Of a DNA stretch of 64,000 bases, positions 1-8,052 are shown one piece after another. A program made the translations under genes and the position numbers. How positions within the stretch are numbered: position 1 is the first letter of the stretch; each line of letters opens with the position of its first letter. The DNA is taken from the NCBI GenBank assembly GCA_902778135.1, contig CACYWP010000006.1, forward strand, positions 49,799 to 113,798, given 5' to 3'. The stretch is from an uncultured Coriobacteriaceae bacterium (lineage in GTDB: Bacteria; Actinomycetota; Coriobacteriia; Coriobacteriales; Atopobiaceae). The notes beneath the pieces are model-generated. The model was not told the DNA's origin and did not search any database. It saw only the letters and a program-made list of their open reading frames with translations.

Positions 1-677
1 TGGGCCATCTCGGCGGCGGTCATGGCTGTCGCGACGGTCTCCGGGTCGCGCATCTCGCCCAGCAGGATGATGTCGGGCGCCTCGCGCAGGGCCGAACGCA
101 GGGCCTCGGCGTAGGTGGCCACGTCGGTCGGGATCTCGCGCTGGGTGACGATGCAGGTGCCATGACGGTGCACGTACTCGATGGGGTCCTCCATCGTGAT
201 GATGTGGCCGCTGCGCTCGTGGTTCAGGCGGTCGATGATGCAGGTGAGCGTCGTGGTCTTGCCCGATCCGGCGGGTCCCGTGACCAGCACCAGGCCCTTC
301 TGCAGCTTCGAGAGGGCCAGCACGTCCTCGGGAATCTCGTAGTCGGCGGGGTCGGGCAGTCCGAAGGCGATGACGCGCACGACCGCCGAGAAGGACCCGC
401 GCTGACGGAAGACGTTGGCGCGGAACCGCCCCAGTCCGCCGATGGCGAAGGAGAAGTCCTCGTCGTGGTTGCGATTGTCCCGCATGGCCGAGAAGTCGCG
501 GCCCGCCAGCTCGTAGATGGCCTCGATTACCTCCTGGGTGTCCTTGGGCATGAGCATGTCGGTTTCCAGGTGATGGATGGCACCGTTGGCCTCATACGAG
601 AGCGGCAGACCGGCGACCACGAAGATGTCGGAGGCGTTGGCGTCGATCATGTCCTTGAGCAGTGGCTTGAGTTCCAT
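1..677 (-). CDS. pilT: Type IV pilus retraction ATPase PilT (3' end outside window)
   Basis: Cytoplasmic hexameric secretion ATPase of the PilT/GspE superfamily, which powers pilus retraction. 225 codons are visible; the C-terminus lies beyond the left edge. Residues 134-141 are the Walker A loop GPAGSGKT, the Asp box TMEDPIE follows at 161-167, and Walker B with the invariant Glu is at about 201-211 (PDIILLGEMRD). The ATG start follows a good ribosome site (GGAAGGAAGC). It is the last visible gene of a minus-strand pilus operon with pilC and four small membrane proteins, which supports a pilus role over a generic T2SS ATPase. PilT rather than PilB is favoured by the short N-terminal domain before Walker A. 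Confidence 0.93.
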   Translation of the reverse strand, partial: MELKPLLKDMIDANASDIFVVAGLPLSYEANGAIHHLETDMLMPKDTQEVIEAIYELAGRDFSAMRDNRNHDEDFSFAIGGLGRFRANVFRQRGSFSAVVRVIAFGLPDPADYEIPEDVLALSKLQKGLVLVTGPAGSGKTTTLTCIIDRLNHERSGHIITMEDPIEYVHRHGTCIVTQREIPTDVATYAEALRSALREAPDIILLGEMRDPETVATAMTAAEMA

Positions 678-693
678 TGCGCTTCCTTCCTGC

Positions 694-1194
694 CTAGAGG
701 CTTCCCAGTAGGTTGCCCATCATGGGTTCGTCGTTGACGACGGTGGTCATGCGCCATCTCTGCACGCGCAGGTCCCCGTCCCCGTCCTTGATCAGCGCTA
801 TTTCCAACTGGCGGCCGTTGCCGCAGTCGAAGCTGGCCGAATAGGTGTCTCCGATGGCATCCGTGCTGACCTGCAGCTGCAGGTCGCCCTGCAGGTCGCG
901 TGCCGCCGGTATGGCGAGGGCCGCGTCGGTGGCCCGGTCCAGCGCCGTCTGGTCGTCGGCGCCAGTGGCGAGCTGCTCGTCCAGGGTGGCGACGAAGGTC
1001 TGGGCGGCGGCCTCGTCCAGGTAGAGCTGGTCGGTGGCGTCCGCGCGACGCTGGGCCAGGGCCATCGTCGCATTGGAGGTGGACAGTGCCAGCACCGCCA
1101 GCACCGCCAGGCAGATGACGGCCATCAGCGTGAACAGCGCCAGCGGGCCCATGCGGACCTCGCTGTCGTTCGTGGTTGCCTTCCTGCTGGCCAT
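694..1194 (-). CDS. Small membrane-anchored pilus-operon protein (unknown)
   Basis: A 166-residue protein I cannot assign to a named family. It has a short charged N-terminus, one hydrophobic segment at about residues 16-38, and then a mostly polar, Ala/Asp-rich domain presumably outside the membrane. This is the shape of a pseudopilin or TadE-like minor subunit, but no prepilin cleavage motif is obvious. The start chosen (ATG at 1194) overlaps the upstream gene's stop by one base, indicating translational coupling; a longer open frame upstream merely runs antisense-like through the preceding gene. It sits 16 bases before pilT, so an assembly or anchoring role is likely by context only. Confidence 0.75.
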   Translation of the reverse strand: MASRKATTNDSEVRMGPLALFTLMAVICLAVLAVLALSTSNATMALAQRRADATDQLYLDEAAAQTFVATLDEQLATGADDQTALDRATDAALAIPAARDLQGDLQLQVSTDAIGDTYSASFDCGNGRQLEIALIKDGDGDLRVQRWRMTTVVNDEPMMGNLLGSL

Positions 1195-1595
1195 CACTGC
1201 CCCCCTTCGACGTATCGTTCGGTCGACAGGGTATAGACCGGCTCGGAGACGTGCTCGGAGCGCACCGTGATGGTTGCGTGGTAGATCGTGCCTCGGGTGG
1301 TCTGGTCGCTCGTCACCTGGCACTCGACGCTCAGGCCCTCGGCCTCGGTGACCCCCTCGGCCCCCTCCGGGTCGGCCGCAAAGCGCTCGGCGGCGCTCGT
1401 GGCCACCGACACCGCGGCGGCCAGGTCGTGCGCCTCGCGGGCGCGTACCGAGGCGGTGGCGAAGACCTGGGTCAGGATGGCCAGGGACCCGATGAGGAAG
1501 ACCAGCATCAGCATGGCCTCAACGACGACCGCCATGCCAGACCAGGCAGGGCGTGTGCGCCCGCTGCGGGCGCCTGCGGGAAGCTGGAAGCTCAT
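1194..1595 (-). CDS. Small membrane-anchored pilus-operon protein, TadE-like shape (unknown)
   Basis: A 133-residue protein with a basic N-terminus, a single hydrophobic helix at about residues 24-46 (rich in Val, Leu, Ala) and a C-terminal beta-rich domain. Family is not recognised; the layout resembles TadE/pseudopilin-type minor subunits. It overlaps the preceding gene by four bases (ATGA-type junction) and the following gene by one base, so all are probably translated from one message. Role in the pilus is inferred from the operon. Confidence 0.75.
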   Translation of the reverse strand: MSFQLPAGARSGRTRPAWSGMAVVVEAMLMLVFLIGSLAILTQVFATASVRAREAHDLAAAVSVATSAAERFAADPEGAEGVTEAEGLSVECQVTSDQTTRGTIYHATITVRSEHVSEPVYTLSTERYVEGGQ

Positions 1596-2128
1596 GAGGC
1601 ACCTCCCTGGTCCTGGGCGCTGCGCAGGGCCACGCAGAAGCTGCCCTCGTCGGTCGTGAAGGTGACCAGGCTGCCCTCCAGGCGCAGGTCGAAGGTCGAG
1701 GAGGGCATCAGCTGGGTGGCGCTGGTGGGGTTGTAGGGGTTGCCCGCGACGGTGAACTCCTCCATGACGGAGCCATCGTACTGGTAGATGCGGGTCTCGT
1801 AGGTGCGCTCGCCGATGGTGCGGGACAGGACGAGCGAGTCGCCCTCGGGACCGTCGCCCAGCGAGACCGCGTCGGCGAAGTCGCCACCGTGCACCACGCC
1901 GGTGACGAGGCCCGACTGCAGGTGCAGCTGGTTGGCATGGGATTGGGCCTCAACCGCGGCACGCAGCATCGTGGCGCCCATGGCCAGGCCCCACATCAGC
2001 ACGATGAAGTAGACGCCCATGAGGGCGACCGAGAGGAGCCGCTCCGAGGGCACGGAGTCCTGGCGTCCGCGAGCCTTCTCGATGACCGAGATCATGGCGT
2101 CGTTGGTGGCACGGGAGTCAGCCATCAT
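1592..2128 (-). CDS. Membrane-anchored pilus-operon protein (possibly DUF4860-like)
   Basis: A 178-residue protein: about 30 polar residues, one membrane segment at about residues 32-52, then a domain that begins with a QSHANQ stretch and ends with a beta-rich region containing one Cys. It may belong to the DUF4860-type proteins seen in Gram-positive pilus clusters, but I am not certain. The start could be either of two adjacent ATGs at 2128 or 2125. It overlaps both neighbours by four bases, so it is tightly coupled with the other pilus-operon genes. Confidence 0.75.
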   Translation of the reverse strand: MMADSRATNDAMISVIEKARGRQDSVPSERLLSVALMGVYFIVLMWGLAMGATMLRAAVEAQSHANQLHLQSGLVTGVVHGGDFADAVSLGDGPEGDSLVLSRTIGERTYETRIYQYDGSVMEEFTVAGNPYNPTSATQLMPSSTFDLRLEGSLVTFTTDEGSFCVALRSAQDQGGAS

Positions 2129-2451
2129 AGCGGCCTCACCACCACGGCGGGGGGCACGTTGTCACCCATCCACTCGTAGTTGACCTGGTAGTCGATGTCG
2201 TTGATGACCAGGCCGTAGCGCTCCTTGAGATGTGCGACCGAGGTGGGGTAGGACCCCTCGACCGCGCAGCACTGCAGGGCGGCGCGCAGCACCGACTCGC
2301 GCAGCGACGCGGCGGCCTGCTCGCGCGAAAGCTCCTCGGACATGCGGACGCCCGCCCAGGCCAGTGCGGCCGCCAGTGCGACCGCCGCGGCAACCATGAC
2401 GCGCCGCGAGCGCTGTCTGGCCCGCTCCTTGTAGGTCACTTCGTGATACAC
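2125..2451 (-). CDS. Small single-pass protein of the pilus operon (unknown)
   Basis: A 108-residue protein with a strongly basic N-terminus (YKERARQRSRR), one hydrophobic helix at about residues 18-36, and a short extracellular part containing a CC pair and an YPTS motif. Unknown family. It lies 13 bases downstream of pilC and overlaps the next gene by four bases. As the first small protein after pilC it may be a minor pilin or an inner-membrane adaptor; this is inference from position. Confidence 0.72.
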   Translation of the reverse strand: MYHEVTYKERARQRSRRVMVAAAVALAAALAWAGVRMSEELSREQAAASLRESVLRAALQCCAVEGSYPTSVAHLKERYGLVINDIDYQVNYEWMGDNVPPAVVVRPL

Positions 2452-2464
2452 GGCCTCACCTGCC

Positions 2465-3523
2465 CTAACCGACGGCCCGCATGATGCCGACGAGCGGAAG
2501 CATCAGGGCGACGAGGGTGATGCCCACCGAGATGGTGAGGAAGGCGGCGAACAGGGGCTCGACCAGGTCGAGCGCATGGTCAATCTGGCTGACGGCATCG
2601 TCGAAGAACGCCTCGGAGAACTCGCTGAGGGCCTCGTCGGCGCTGCCGGAGCGGATGCCGACGTTGAGCATGCGTGCGTAGAGGGGTTCGAAGACCTCGT
2701 ACTCGCCGATGGCCTGGGCAAGGCTGCGCGGGTTGTCGAGCGAGACCATGCTCTCATGGGCGCGCTGCAGGCGGGCGAGCAGCTCCTCGTGCTCGACGGT
2801 GCCCATCGCGCGAAGCATGGCCTCCTCGGTGGTGATGCCGGAGGAGACGTAGGCGGCCAGCGACGCCGTGAAGCGCGAGAGGGCCAGCTGGTACATGGCC
2901 TCGCGGGTCAGGGGCAGGCGTTCGAGCAGGGACATGACGCGCCGGCGGCCGCGCTCGCCGTGCGACGAGACGGCCAGCCAGATGGCGCCGGCCGCGCAGG
3001 CGGCAACGATGACGAGGGAGACGATGCCGATGGCGTGCGACGCCCCCACGCTGGCGGTGGACCCCGCCACCAGCGACGATGCCATGCTCTCGTAGACCTG
3101 GGTGAAGACCGGCAGGATGACGAAGGTCGAGAAGGCCAGGATGACGGTCATGATTGCCAGCAGGGCCGCCGGGTAGCTGACGCTCTGGGAGAGCTTGGCG
3201 AACAGGCGCGCCTCCTCGTCGTAGTACATCTCCAGGTTGCGCAGCACCTGCTCGAGGTGGCCGGACCGCTCGCCGGTCTCGACCATGCCGACCGCATAGG
3301 CGGGGAAGCCCCCGCTGGCCTGCATGGCCTCGGCCAGGGTGTCGCCGCCGACCACCTGCCGATAGATGGTCGAGCACACCTCCTGGAACCGCGAGGCCTC
3401 GCGGTTCTCGCCCAGCATCAGCACGGCCTCGTCGACCTGGATGCCTGCGTTGATCATGGTGGCCATGCTTCCGCAAAAGGCGCTGAGCGCGCCACTCTCG
3501 AGCAGCTCCTGTGCCATGTGCAA
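2465..3523 (-). CDS. pilC: Type IV pilus / type II secretion inner-membrane platform protein PilC (GspF family)
   Basis: Polytopic membrane platform that couples the pilus ATPases to pilin assembly. The 352-residue sequence has two T2SSF repeats: the first holds the typical GGDTLAEAM and MVETGERSGHLEQVL motifs (about residues 78-115), the second similar features near residues 225-285. Hydrophobic segments lie at about 157-180, 200-225 and 325-350. It lacks the long N-terminal cytoplasmic extension of many PilC proteins, as is common in Gram-positive versions. It heads the pilus operon, 15 bases after the end of the upstream lipoprotein gene. Confidence 0.9.
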   Translation of the reverse strand: MHMAQELLESGALSAFCGSMATMINAGIQVDEAVLMLGENREASRFQEVCSTIYRQVVGGDTLAEAMQASGGFPAYAVGMVETGERSGHLEQVLRNLEMYYDEEARLFAKLSQSVSYPAALLAIMTVILAFSTFVILPVFTQVYESMASSLVAGSTASVGASHAIGIVSLVIVAACAAGAIWLAVSSHGERGRRRVMSLLERLPLTREAMYQLALSRFTASLAAYVSSGITTEEAMLRAMGTVEHEELLARLQRAHESMVSLDNPRSLAQAIGEYEVFEPLYARMLNVGIRSGSADEALSEFSEAFFDDAVSQIDHALDLVEPLFAAFLTISVGITLVALMLPLVGIMRAVG

Positions 3524-3537
3524 AGCCCTCCCTATCG

Positions 3538-4530
3538 TCAGTAGTAGAAGCGGTCCGTGTACTTGGTGCCGTCACCGATGGTCGATCCGGAGCCGGCGGA
3601 GGCGAAGGTCACGTCGCAGCGTGACCAGGTGTTCGGCTTGACGGAGAAGTGGACCGTCTGCCAGGTGCCGTCGATGTAGACCATGTTCCAGGCATGGTAG
3701 AGGTCGTCGGGCGACACGTAGCCGGTCACGACCTGGGCGGGCAGCCCCAGGCTGCGCAGCATCGCCGCCGAGAGGCAGGCGTAGTCGAAGCAGATGCCCT
3801 TCTTCGTCTTCAGCGTCTCGTCGGCATCGGGGATGTAACCGCTGCTGCTGGCCAGCTTCTTTGCCTTGTCAAAGTCGTAGCTGACGTTCTCGGCCACGAA
3901 GGTGCATACGTCACGCACGACCTGTCCCTCGTTGTCGTCACCCTTCACCAGCTCGCGCGCCTTCTTGACGCACGCGCTCGAGGCCGTGTAGCTGCAGAAG
4001 ATGTTGGGCGTCAGGAAGGGGGCGAACTGGTCGGAGAGCTTGACCTCGGCCGTGGTGCTGTACAGCTCGGCATAGCTGCTGCCCTCGATGTTCTCCATGA
4101 TGCGGAAGAGGTAGCTGCCATTGCCCATGTTGAGGGGGAAGAGCACCGGTGTTCCATCCGAGGGCAGGTCGTAGTTGTAGGCCATTTCGCCACAGGCGAC
4201 CTGGAACTTCAGACGGCTGCCGCTGGCAGCCTGCGCGGCCACCCAGCCATCGATGACGCCGGAGGTGTCGATGTCGGGAGCGCCACCCATCTCCGTCAGC
4301 TCGGGCACCTCGACCTCGTCCGGCATCTTGTAGCTGGCACCGGTGGCCTCGCTGGCAGCCGCTGCCGCGGGGGCAGGCTTGGCCGTCTTGGCCTCCGCCT
4401 CGGTGGCGCCCTCGGAGCCTCCGCCGCAGGCGGACAGCGCTAGCAGCAGGCACGCCAGCACCAGCGTATGCATCAACTGCGCCAGTACCTTGCGGCCATG
4501 GCGTGCATGTGTCGCCCATGCCTTGCCCAC
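3538..4530 (-). CDS. Lipoprotein with transglutaminase-like domain
   Basis: A 330-residue predicted lipoprotein. The lipobox LSAC ends the signal peptide at about residue 35 and is followed by a Gly/Ala/Pro-rich linker. The C-terminal 150 residues form a transglutaminase-like fold: the catalytic Cys is in KKGICFDYACL, the His in YHAWNMVYIDG, with an Asp further on. Such domains act as proteases, amidases or peptide-binding modules in cell-envelope proteins. I chose the GTG at 4530, which has an AAGGA site seven bases upstream; an in-frame ATG at 4617 lacks one and would place a long hydrophilic stretch before the signal. It directly precedes pilC and may be cotranscribed. Confidence 0.82.
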   Translation of the reverse strand: MGKAWATHARHGRKVLAQLMHTLVLACLLLALSACGGGSEGATEAEAKTAKPAPAAAAASEATGASYKMPDEVEVPELTEMGGAPDIDTSGVIDGWVAAQAASGSRLKFQVACGEMAYNYDLPSDGTPVLFPLNMGNGSYLFRIMENIEGSSYAELYSTTAEVKLSDQFAPFLTPNIFCSYTASSACVKKARELVKGDDNEGQVVRDVCTFVAENVSYDFDKAKKLASSSGYIPDADETLKTKKGICFDYACLSAAMLRSLGLPAQVVTGYVSPDDLYHAWNMVYIDGTWQTVHFSVKPNTWSRCDVTFASAGSGSTIGDGTKYTDRFYY

Positions 4531-4986
4531 GAGCCAGTCCTTCGAGTGACGGGTTTTTGACAGATACCCCAGTATACCGTAGGCGCCCGAATCCGGACTG
4601 CATGCCCGTGTCCGCATTTGTCTGCGTTCTTTTTCTCTTGTGAGAGGTTCTGAGCAGCGTTGTTTGCGCTTTAGGGAACCGAAGGGAGGCGCATCGAGTC
4701 GTTTGCGCTTTCAGCTGCGCAAACAAGTGCGTATTCTGTGCAGGCGCAAGGACCGGGGTCTCCGAAACGCAGACAACGGAGGTTCGTCCCCTAGATGCAT
4801 GGGAACTGCGAGGCCATGACGGCCGGTTCGGCCGTCACAGGGTGCCCCGTTCGCCGTCCGAGACGCGCCGTCGGTGTCCGGGCAGGCATAGGATGGCGTA
4901 GAGTCAGGGGCGAAGAAAACCCCACGGGGGAGGGGCGCTGCCCCGGCATGCCATGCCGTCGGGGGCACACGAAAGAGGAGGTAACC
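4531..4986. other. 456-base intergenic region between divergent genes
   Basis: No credible gene. On the minus strand a -10-like TATACT (4571-4576) lies about 40 bases before the lipoprotein start, without a clear -35. An inverted repeat at 4701-4724 and a direct copy at 4662-4672 are described separately. The right end carries the strong ribosome site GAGGAGG of the next gene. Confidence 0.4.
4701..4724. promoter_or_regulatory. Inverted repeat, possible operator
   Basis: GTTTGCGC is followed after eight bases by its exact complement GCGCAAAC. A further direct copy, GTTTGCGCTTT, occurs at 4662-4672 and the same 11-mer begins the inverted repeat. The three half-sites lie upstream of the lipoprotein/pilus operon, so a regulator binding site for that operon is plausible; no factor can be named. 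Confidence 0.4.
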
Positions 4987-5253
4987 ATGCTGGTGGATGT
5001 CGATGGCGTCAATCCTGCGTTCAGGAGCAAGGTCCTGGAGATCGTCGAGGGTATCACCGAGCCCATGACGTTCAAGCTCACGACAGAGAAGGGCACCTCG
5101 CCCCAGTCGCTCGTGTTCGAGTGCACCGAGGAGGACCCCGACAAGGTCGTGCCCTTCCTCAAGGGTACGCTCAAGAAGAGTGAACTGGGTGCGATCATGA
5201 TGTTCCGCGTGACACCGCACGGTCAGTACATGTGGATTCCCAAGCGCTCGTAG
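4987..5253 (+). CDS. Conserved small protein of unknown function
   Basis: An 88-residue acidic, soluble protein with no signal or membrane segment. It alternates short strands with charged loops and contains MTFKLTTEKGT and LVFECTEEDPDKVVPFL. I do not recognise a family. The ATG is preceded by a near-perfect ribosome site (AGAGGAGGTAACC), so it should be well translated; longer open frames upstream are not supported. It stands alone, followed by a strong hairpin. Confidence 0.78.
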   Translation: MLVDVDGVNPAFRSKVLEIVEGITEPMTFKLTTEKGTSPQSLVFECTEEDPDKVVPFLKGTLKKSELGAIMMFRVTPHGQYMWIPKRS

Positions 5254-5284
5254 GGTCGCAAGGGGTGTTCGAGTTCTCCAAGCC

Positions 5285-5323
5285 GAAGGCGCCGGCAGGC
5301 ACGTCCCGCCGGCGCCTTTCTCC
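5285..5323. terminator. Bidirectional terminator hairpin
   Basis: GAAGGCGCCGGC pairs with GCCGGCGCCTTTC across an 11-base loop. It lies between two convergent genes and is flanked by pyrimidines on the plus side, fitting a shared terminator. Confidence 0.7.
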
Positions 5324-5338
5324 TTGGTCCGACACCCG

Positions 5339-6229
5339 CTAGCGTCTCTCGAACATCTCCAGGAGGATGTTGCCGAACTCGCGGACCAGCGGGTTTTCCC
5401 GGTCCTTGGGCCAATAGGCGTAGTATTCGCTCTTCAGCTGCCCGTCCTGTCCGACCAGGGGGATGCGTCGCACGATGGAGCCGGTCCGGCCGGTCTGCTC
5501 ACGTGCCTCGATGGGCATGAAGCCCCGGTTGCCCGCGACCATCATCAGCCCCTCCTCGCGCGACCGCGCAAAGAGGAAGTTGCTGGAAAACCCCAGCACG
5601 TCGCTGTAGTATGACCGTTCGATCTCCTCCTGGTCCTCCGAGGCGATGAGGATGCAATCGAGGTGGGACAGGTCGCTGACGCTGAGCTCGGTGCTCCATG
5701 CCACGTCGCTGGACTCCGAGACCTCGACGTACTGCCACCCATCGATGAGGTGCAGGTTGACGAAGGCGTCGTTGAGCGCGCGGCGGCGATCGGAGAAGAG
5801 CATGTCCACACGCCTGTCAAGCAGCAGGTGGTAGAGGGTGTCGTGACTGCCCGACACCGCGTGCACCGGGATGCGGGGGTGTCGGGCGGCGAACGCGGCC
5901 ACCGCCCCCTGCACCTCCCAGCCGTCGTAGCGGTTGAGGTAACCCACCGACAGCGTCGTGGCATAGCCGTTGGCCACGCCCTCGGCCTCGAAGCGCAGGT
6001 CTTCGAGCTGGTCAAGGATGACGGCAACCTTGCGTCCGAAGAGCTCCCCCGCCGGAGTGAGGGCGAAGCTGCGGCCGCGCCGCTCGGTCAGGGGGAACCC
6101 AAGCTCCCTTTCCAGGGCTTTGACCTGCTGCGACACGGCTGACTGGGAGACGAGGCAAGCCTCGGCCGCCTGGGTGTAGGACCCGGTCTCGCAGATGGCA
6201 CGGAAATACTGCAGCTGTCTGAGCTCCAT
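5339..6229 (-). CDS. LysR-family transcriptional regulator
   Basis: A 296-residue LysR-type regulator. The N-terminal winged helix-turn-helix spans residues 1-60 (ELRQLQYFRAI, then TQAAEACLVSQSAVSQQVKA), followed by a linker helix and a periplasmic-binding-like effector domain. The gene is divergent from a flavodoxin, with 161 bases between the starts that contain a palindrome and a promoter candidate. By the usual LysR logic it probably controls the flavodoxin and perhaps the aldo/keto reductases downstream; the effector is unknown. Confidence 0.92.
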   Translation of the reverse strand: MELRQLQYFRAICETGSYTQAAEACLVSQSAVSQQVKALERELGFPLTERRGRSFALTPAGELFGRKVAVILDQLEDLRFEAEGVANGYATTLSVGYLNRYDGWEVQGAVAAFAARHPRIPVHAVSGSHDTLYHLLLDRRVDMLFSDRRRALNDAFVNLHLIDGWQYVEVSESSDVAWSTELSVSDLSHLDCILIASEDQEEIERSYYSDVLGFSSNFLFARSREEGLMMVAGNRGFMPIEAREQTGRTGSIVRRIPLVGQDGQLKSEYYAYWPKDRENPLVREFGNILLEMFERR

Positions 6230-6289
6230 CTGCCTGCTCCTGTCGCTGTCTTCGAGGTATGACGTCCACTAGATGATTTAGAAGATATG

Positions 6290-6301
6290 CTAATAAATTA
6301 G
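6290..6301. promoter_or_regulatory. AT-rich palindrome, candidate LysR operator
   Basis: CTAATAAATTAG is a perfect palindrome with 5-base arms. It stands out in a GC-rich genome and lies between the divergent LysR and flavodoxin genes, with related CATTAG/CTAG words nearby. A LysR recognition site is a reasonable guess. Confidence 0.4.
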
Positions 6302-6315
6302 CCCATGATATGGAA

Positions 6316-6344
6316 TTGTACATTAGCTAGACGGTTCATAAGAT
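6316..6344 (+). promoter_or_regulatory. Candidate promoter of the flavodoxin gene
   Basis: TTGTAC (6316-6321) and TAAGAT (6339-6344) are separated by 17 bases and lie just downstream of the LysR palindrome, 46 bases before the flavodoxin ATG. The -35 match is weak, which would suit an activator-dependent promoter. Confidence 0.4.
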
Positions 6345-6390
6345 GTAACCAAGAAACCAGAGGTCCACCCTACGACAAAAGGAGCGTCAC

Positions 6391-6909
6391 ATGTCCACCC
6401 TCGTCGCCTACTTCTCCCGCGCCGGACAGAACTATGGTCATGGCGGCATCATCGACCTGCCCAAGGGCAACACCGAAGTGCTGGCCGAGGCCATCGCGGC
6501 CGACCTGGGTTGCGACCTGTTCAAGATCGACACGGTCGACGCCTATCCGGCCGATTACTATGCGACGACCGACCAGGCCAAGGCCGAGCTGCGCGAGAAC
6601 GCCCGTCCCGCCATCGTGGGGCCGCTGCCCAGCCTGGATGGCGTCGACGCGATCGTGCTGGGCTATCCCAACTGGTGGGGTACGGTGCCCATGGCCGTCA
6701 AGACCTTCCTCGATTCCTATGACCTGACGGGGGTGACCATCGCGCCACTGTGCACTAACGAGGGGTCGGGCCTGGGCGGCTCGGTGCGCGACCTGCAGCG
6801 CACCTATCCGGCAGCCAAGGTCGCGAGTGGCCTGTCCATCCGTGGCACCGACGCGTCGAGCAGCACGGCGAAGGCCATCAGCTGGGCACGCAAGGCCATC
6901 AAGGCATAG
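6391..6909 (+). CDS. Flavodoxin family protein
   Basis: A 172-residue FMN-binding flavodoxin of the type often annotated as Flavodoxin_4. The phosphate-binding loop is in the first 15 residues (YFSRAGQNYG, variant with an insertion before GNTEVLAEAI), and the isoalloxazine loop contains GYPNWWGTVPM. These proteins carry low-potential electrons or act as NAD(P)H-linked reductases. It has a ribosome site AAAAGGAG, is divergent from a LysR regulator, and precedes two aldo/keto reductases, suggesting a redox regulon. Confidence 0.9.
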   Translation: MSTLVAYFSRAGQNYGHGGIIDLPKGNTEVLAEAIAADLGCDLFKIDTVDAYPADYYATTDQAKAELRENARPAIVGPLPSLDGVDAIVLGYPNWWGTVPMAVKTFLDSYDLTGVTIAPLCTNEGSGLGGSVRDLQRTYPAAKVASGLSIRGTDASSSTAKAISWARKAIKA

Positions 6910-6913
6910 ACGG

Positions 6914-6995
6914 ACGTTCGGAACGGAAGCTTTCGTCTGTTTTCGACCGTGGAGAACCGTCCCAGACGGTCGAACGTTCGGGACGGAGGCTTTCC
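6914..6995. repeat. REP-like palindromic element with flanking direct repeats
   Basis: A 33-base palindrome (6942-6974) with 9-base arms TTCGACCGT/ACGGTCGAA around the core GAGAACCGTCCC. It is flanked by a near-identical direct repeat of about 22 bases (from 6914 and 6974, 60 bases apart, beginning ACGTTCGG). The 33-base palindrome is identical, in reverse complement, to the copy at 27961-27993. It fills the gap between flavodoxin and aldo/keto reductase genes. Confidence 0.85.
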
Positions 6996-7031
6996 GCCCA
7001 AAAGACAGCAAAATGCACAGGGAGGAGCGAC

Positions 7032-8000
7032 ATGGAGTACACGAGACTTGGCAACACCGGTCTGAACGTCAGCCGCATCTGCTTCGGATGCATGTGGTTC
7101 GGCAGGCCCGGCAACGGCGGCATCGACGTCCGCTTCGGCGAGGACGAAGCCCGCGAGGTCATCCGCTACGCCTGGGACCAAGGCATCAACTTCTTCGACA
7201 CGGCAAACTACTACAGCCTAGGCGCCTCCGAGGAGGTCTTGGGCAAGGTCATCGCCGAGATGGGCGTGCGCGACGACGCCGTCATCGCCACCAAAAGCTA
7301 TTACCCCATGTACGACGGAACCAACGCCAAGGGCGTCACGCGCAAGACGCTCTTCCGCGAGGTGGATGCCAGCCTCAGGCGCCTCGGCACCGACTACATC
7401 GACCTCTACGTGCCGCACCGCCTCGACCACGACACGCCCATGGAGGAGCAGATGGAGGCCCTGAACGACCTCGTCCGCTCCGGCAAGGTGCTCTACATCG
7501 GCGCCAGCGCCATGTACGCCTGGCAGTTCTTGAAGATGAACATGATTGCCGAGAGCCACGGGTGGGCCAAGTTCGTCTCCATGCAGGACATGTACAACCT
7601 GGTCTACCGCGAGGAGGAGAAGGAGATGCACCCGATGCTGCTCGACCAGGGCGTCGCCTGCACGCCGTTCAGCTCGCTCGCGCACGGCGTCTTCGCCAAG
7701 CGCCCCGAGGACGAGCGGACCGACGGCGTGGCCAAGCTGCAGAGCGACTACGTGCTCGGTGCCGACGCCGAGATCATCCGTCGCGTCTGGGAGCTCGCCG
7801 AGCGCTATGGCGTGTCCACGAGCGTGATCGCGCAGGCGTGGAACCTCGCCAAGCCCGTCGTGACCAGCCCGCTCATCGGCGCGAGCAAGGCCAAGTACAT
7901 CGATGACGCCATCGCGGCGCTCGACCTCAGGCTCACGGCCGAGGAGATGGCCTACCTCGAGGAGCCCTACGTCCCGCATGCGCAGTACGGGTTCCGGTAA
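7032..8000 (+). CDS. Aldo/keto reductase
   Basis: A 322-residue NADPH-dependent aldo/keto reductase with a (beta/alpha)8 barrel. The catalytic tetrad is visible: Asp and Tyr in FFDTANYYSLG, Lys in VIATKSYY and His in YVPHRLDHDTP. The C-terminal SPLIGASKAKYIDDAI segment is the NADP-binding signature. Closest in style to the potassium-channel-beta/YghZ group acting on aldehydes. A ribosome site GGGAGGAG precedes the ATG; the next gene is a second reductase 52 bases on. Confidence 0.92.
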   Translation: MEYTRLGNTGLNVSRICFGCMWFGRPGNGGIDVRFGEDEAREVIRYAWDQGINFFDTANYYSLGASEEVLGKVIAEMGVRDDAVIATKSYYPMYDGTNAKGVTRKTLFREVDASLRRLGTDYIDLYVPHRLDHDTPMEEQMEALNDLVRSGKVLYIGASAMYAWQFLKMNMIAESHGWAKFVSMQDMYNLVYREEEKEMHPMLLDQGVACTPFSSLAHGVFAKRPEDERTDGVAKLQSDYVLGADAEIIRRVWELAERYGVSTSVIAQAWNLAKPVVTSPLIGASKAKYIDDAIAALDLRLTAEEMAYLEEPYVPHAQYGFR

Positions 8001-8052
8001 CAGCCGGGAGGATGGCCTGCGCGGGACGCGCTCGACCCAGAAGGAGAGGGAA

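Noticed and set aside
4987..5253. Longer form starting at 4795
   Set aside because: The upstream codons are Arg/Gly/Pro noise and the ATG at 4987 has a near-perfect ribosome site.
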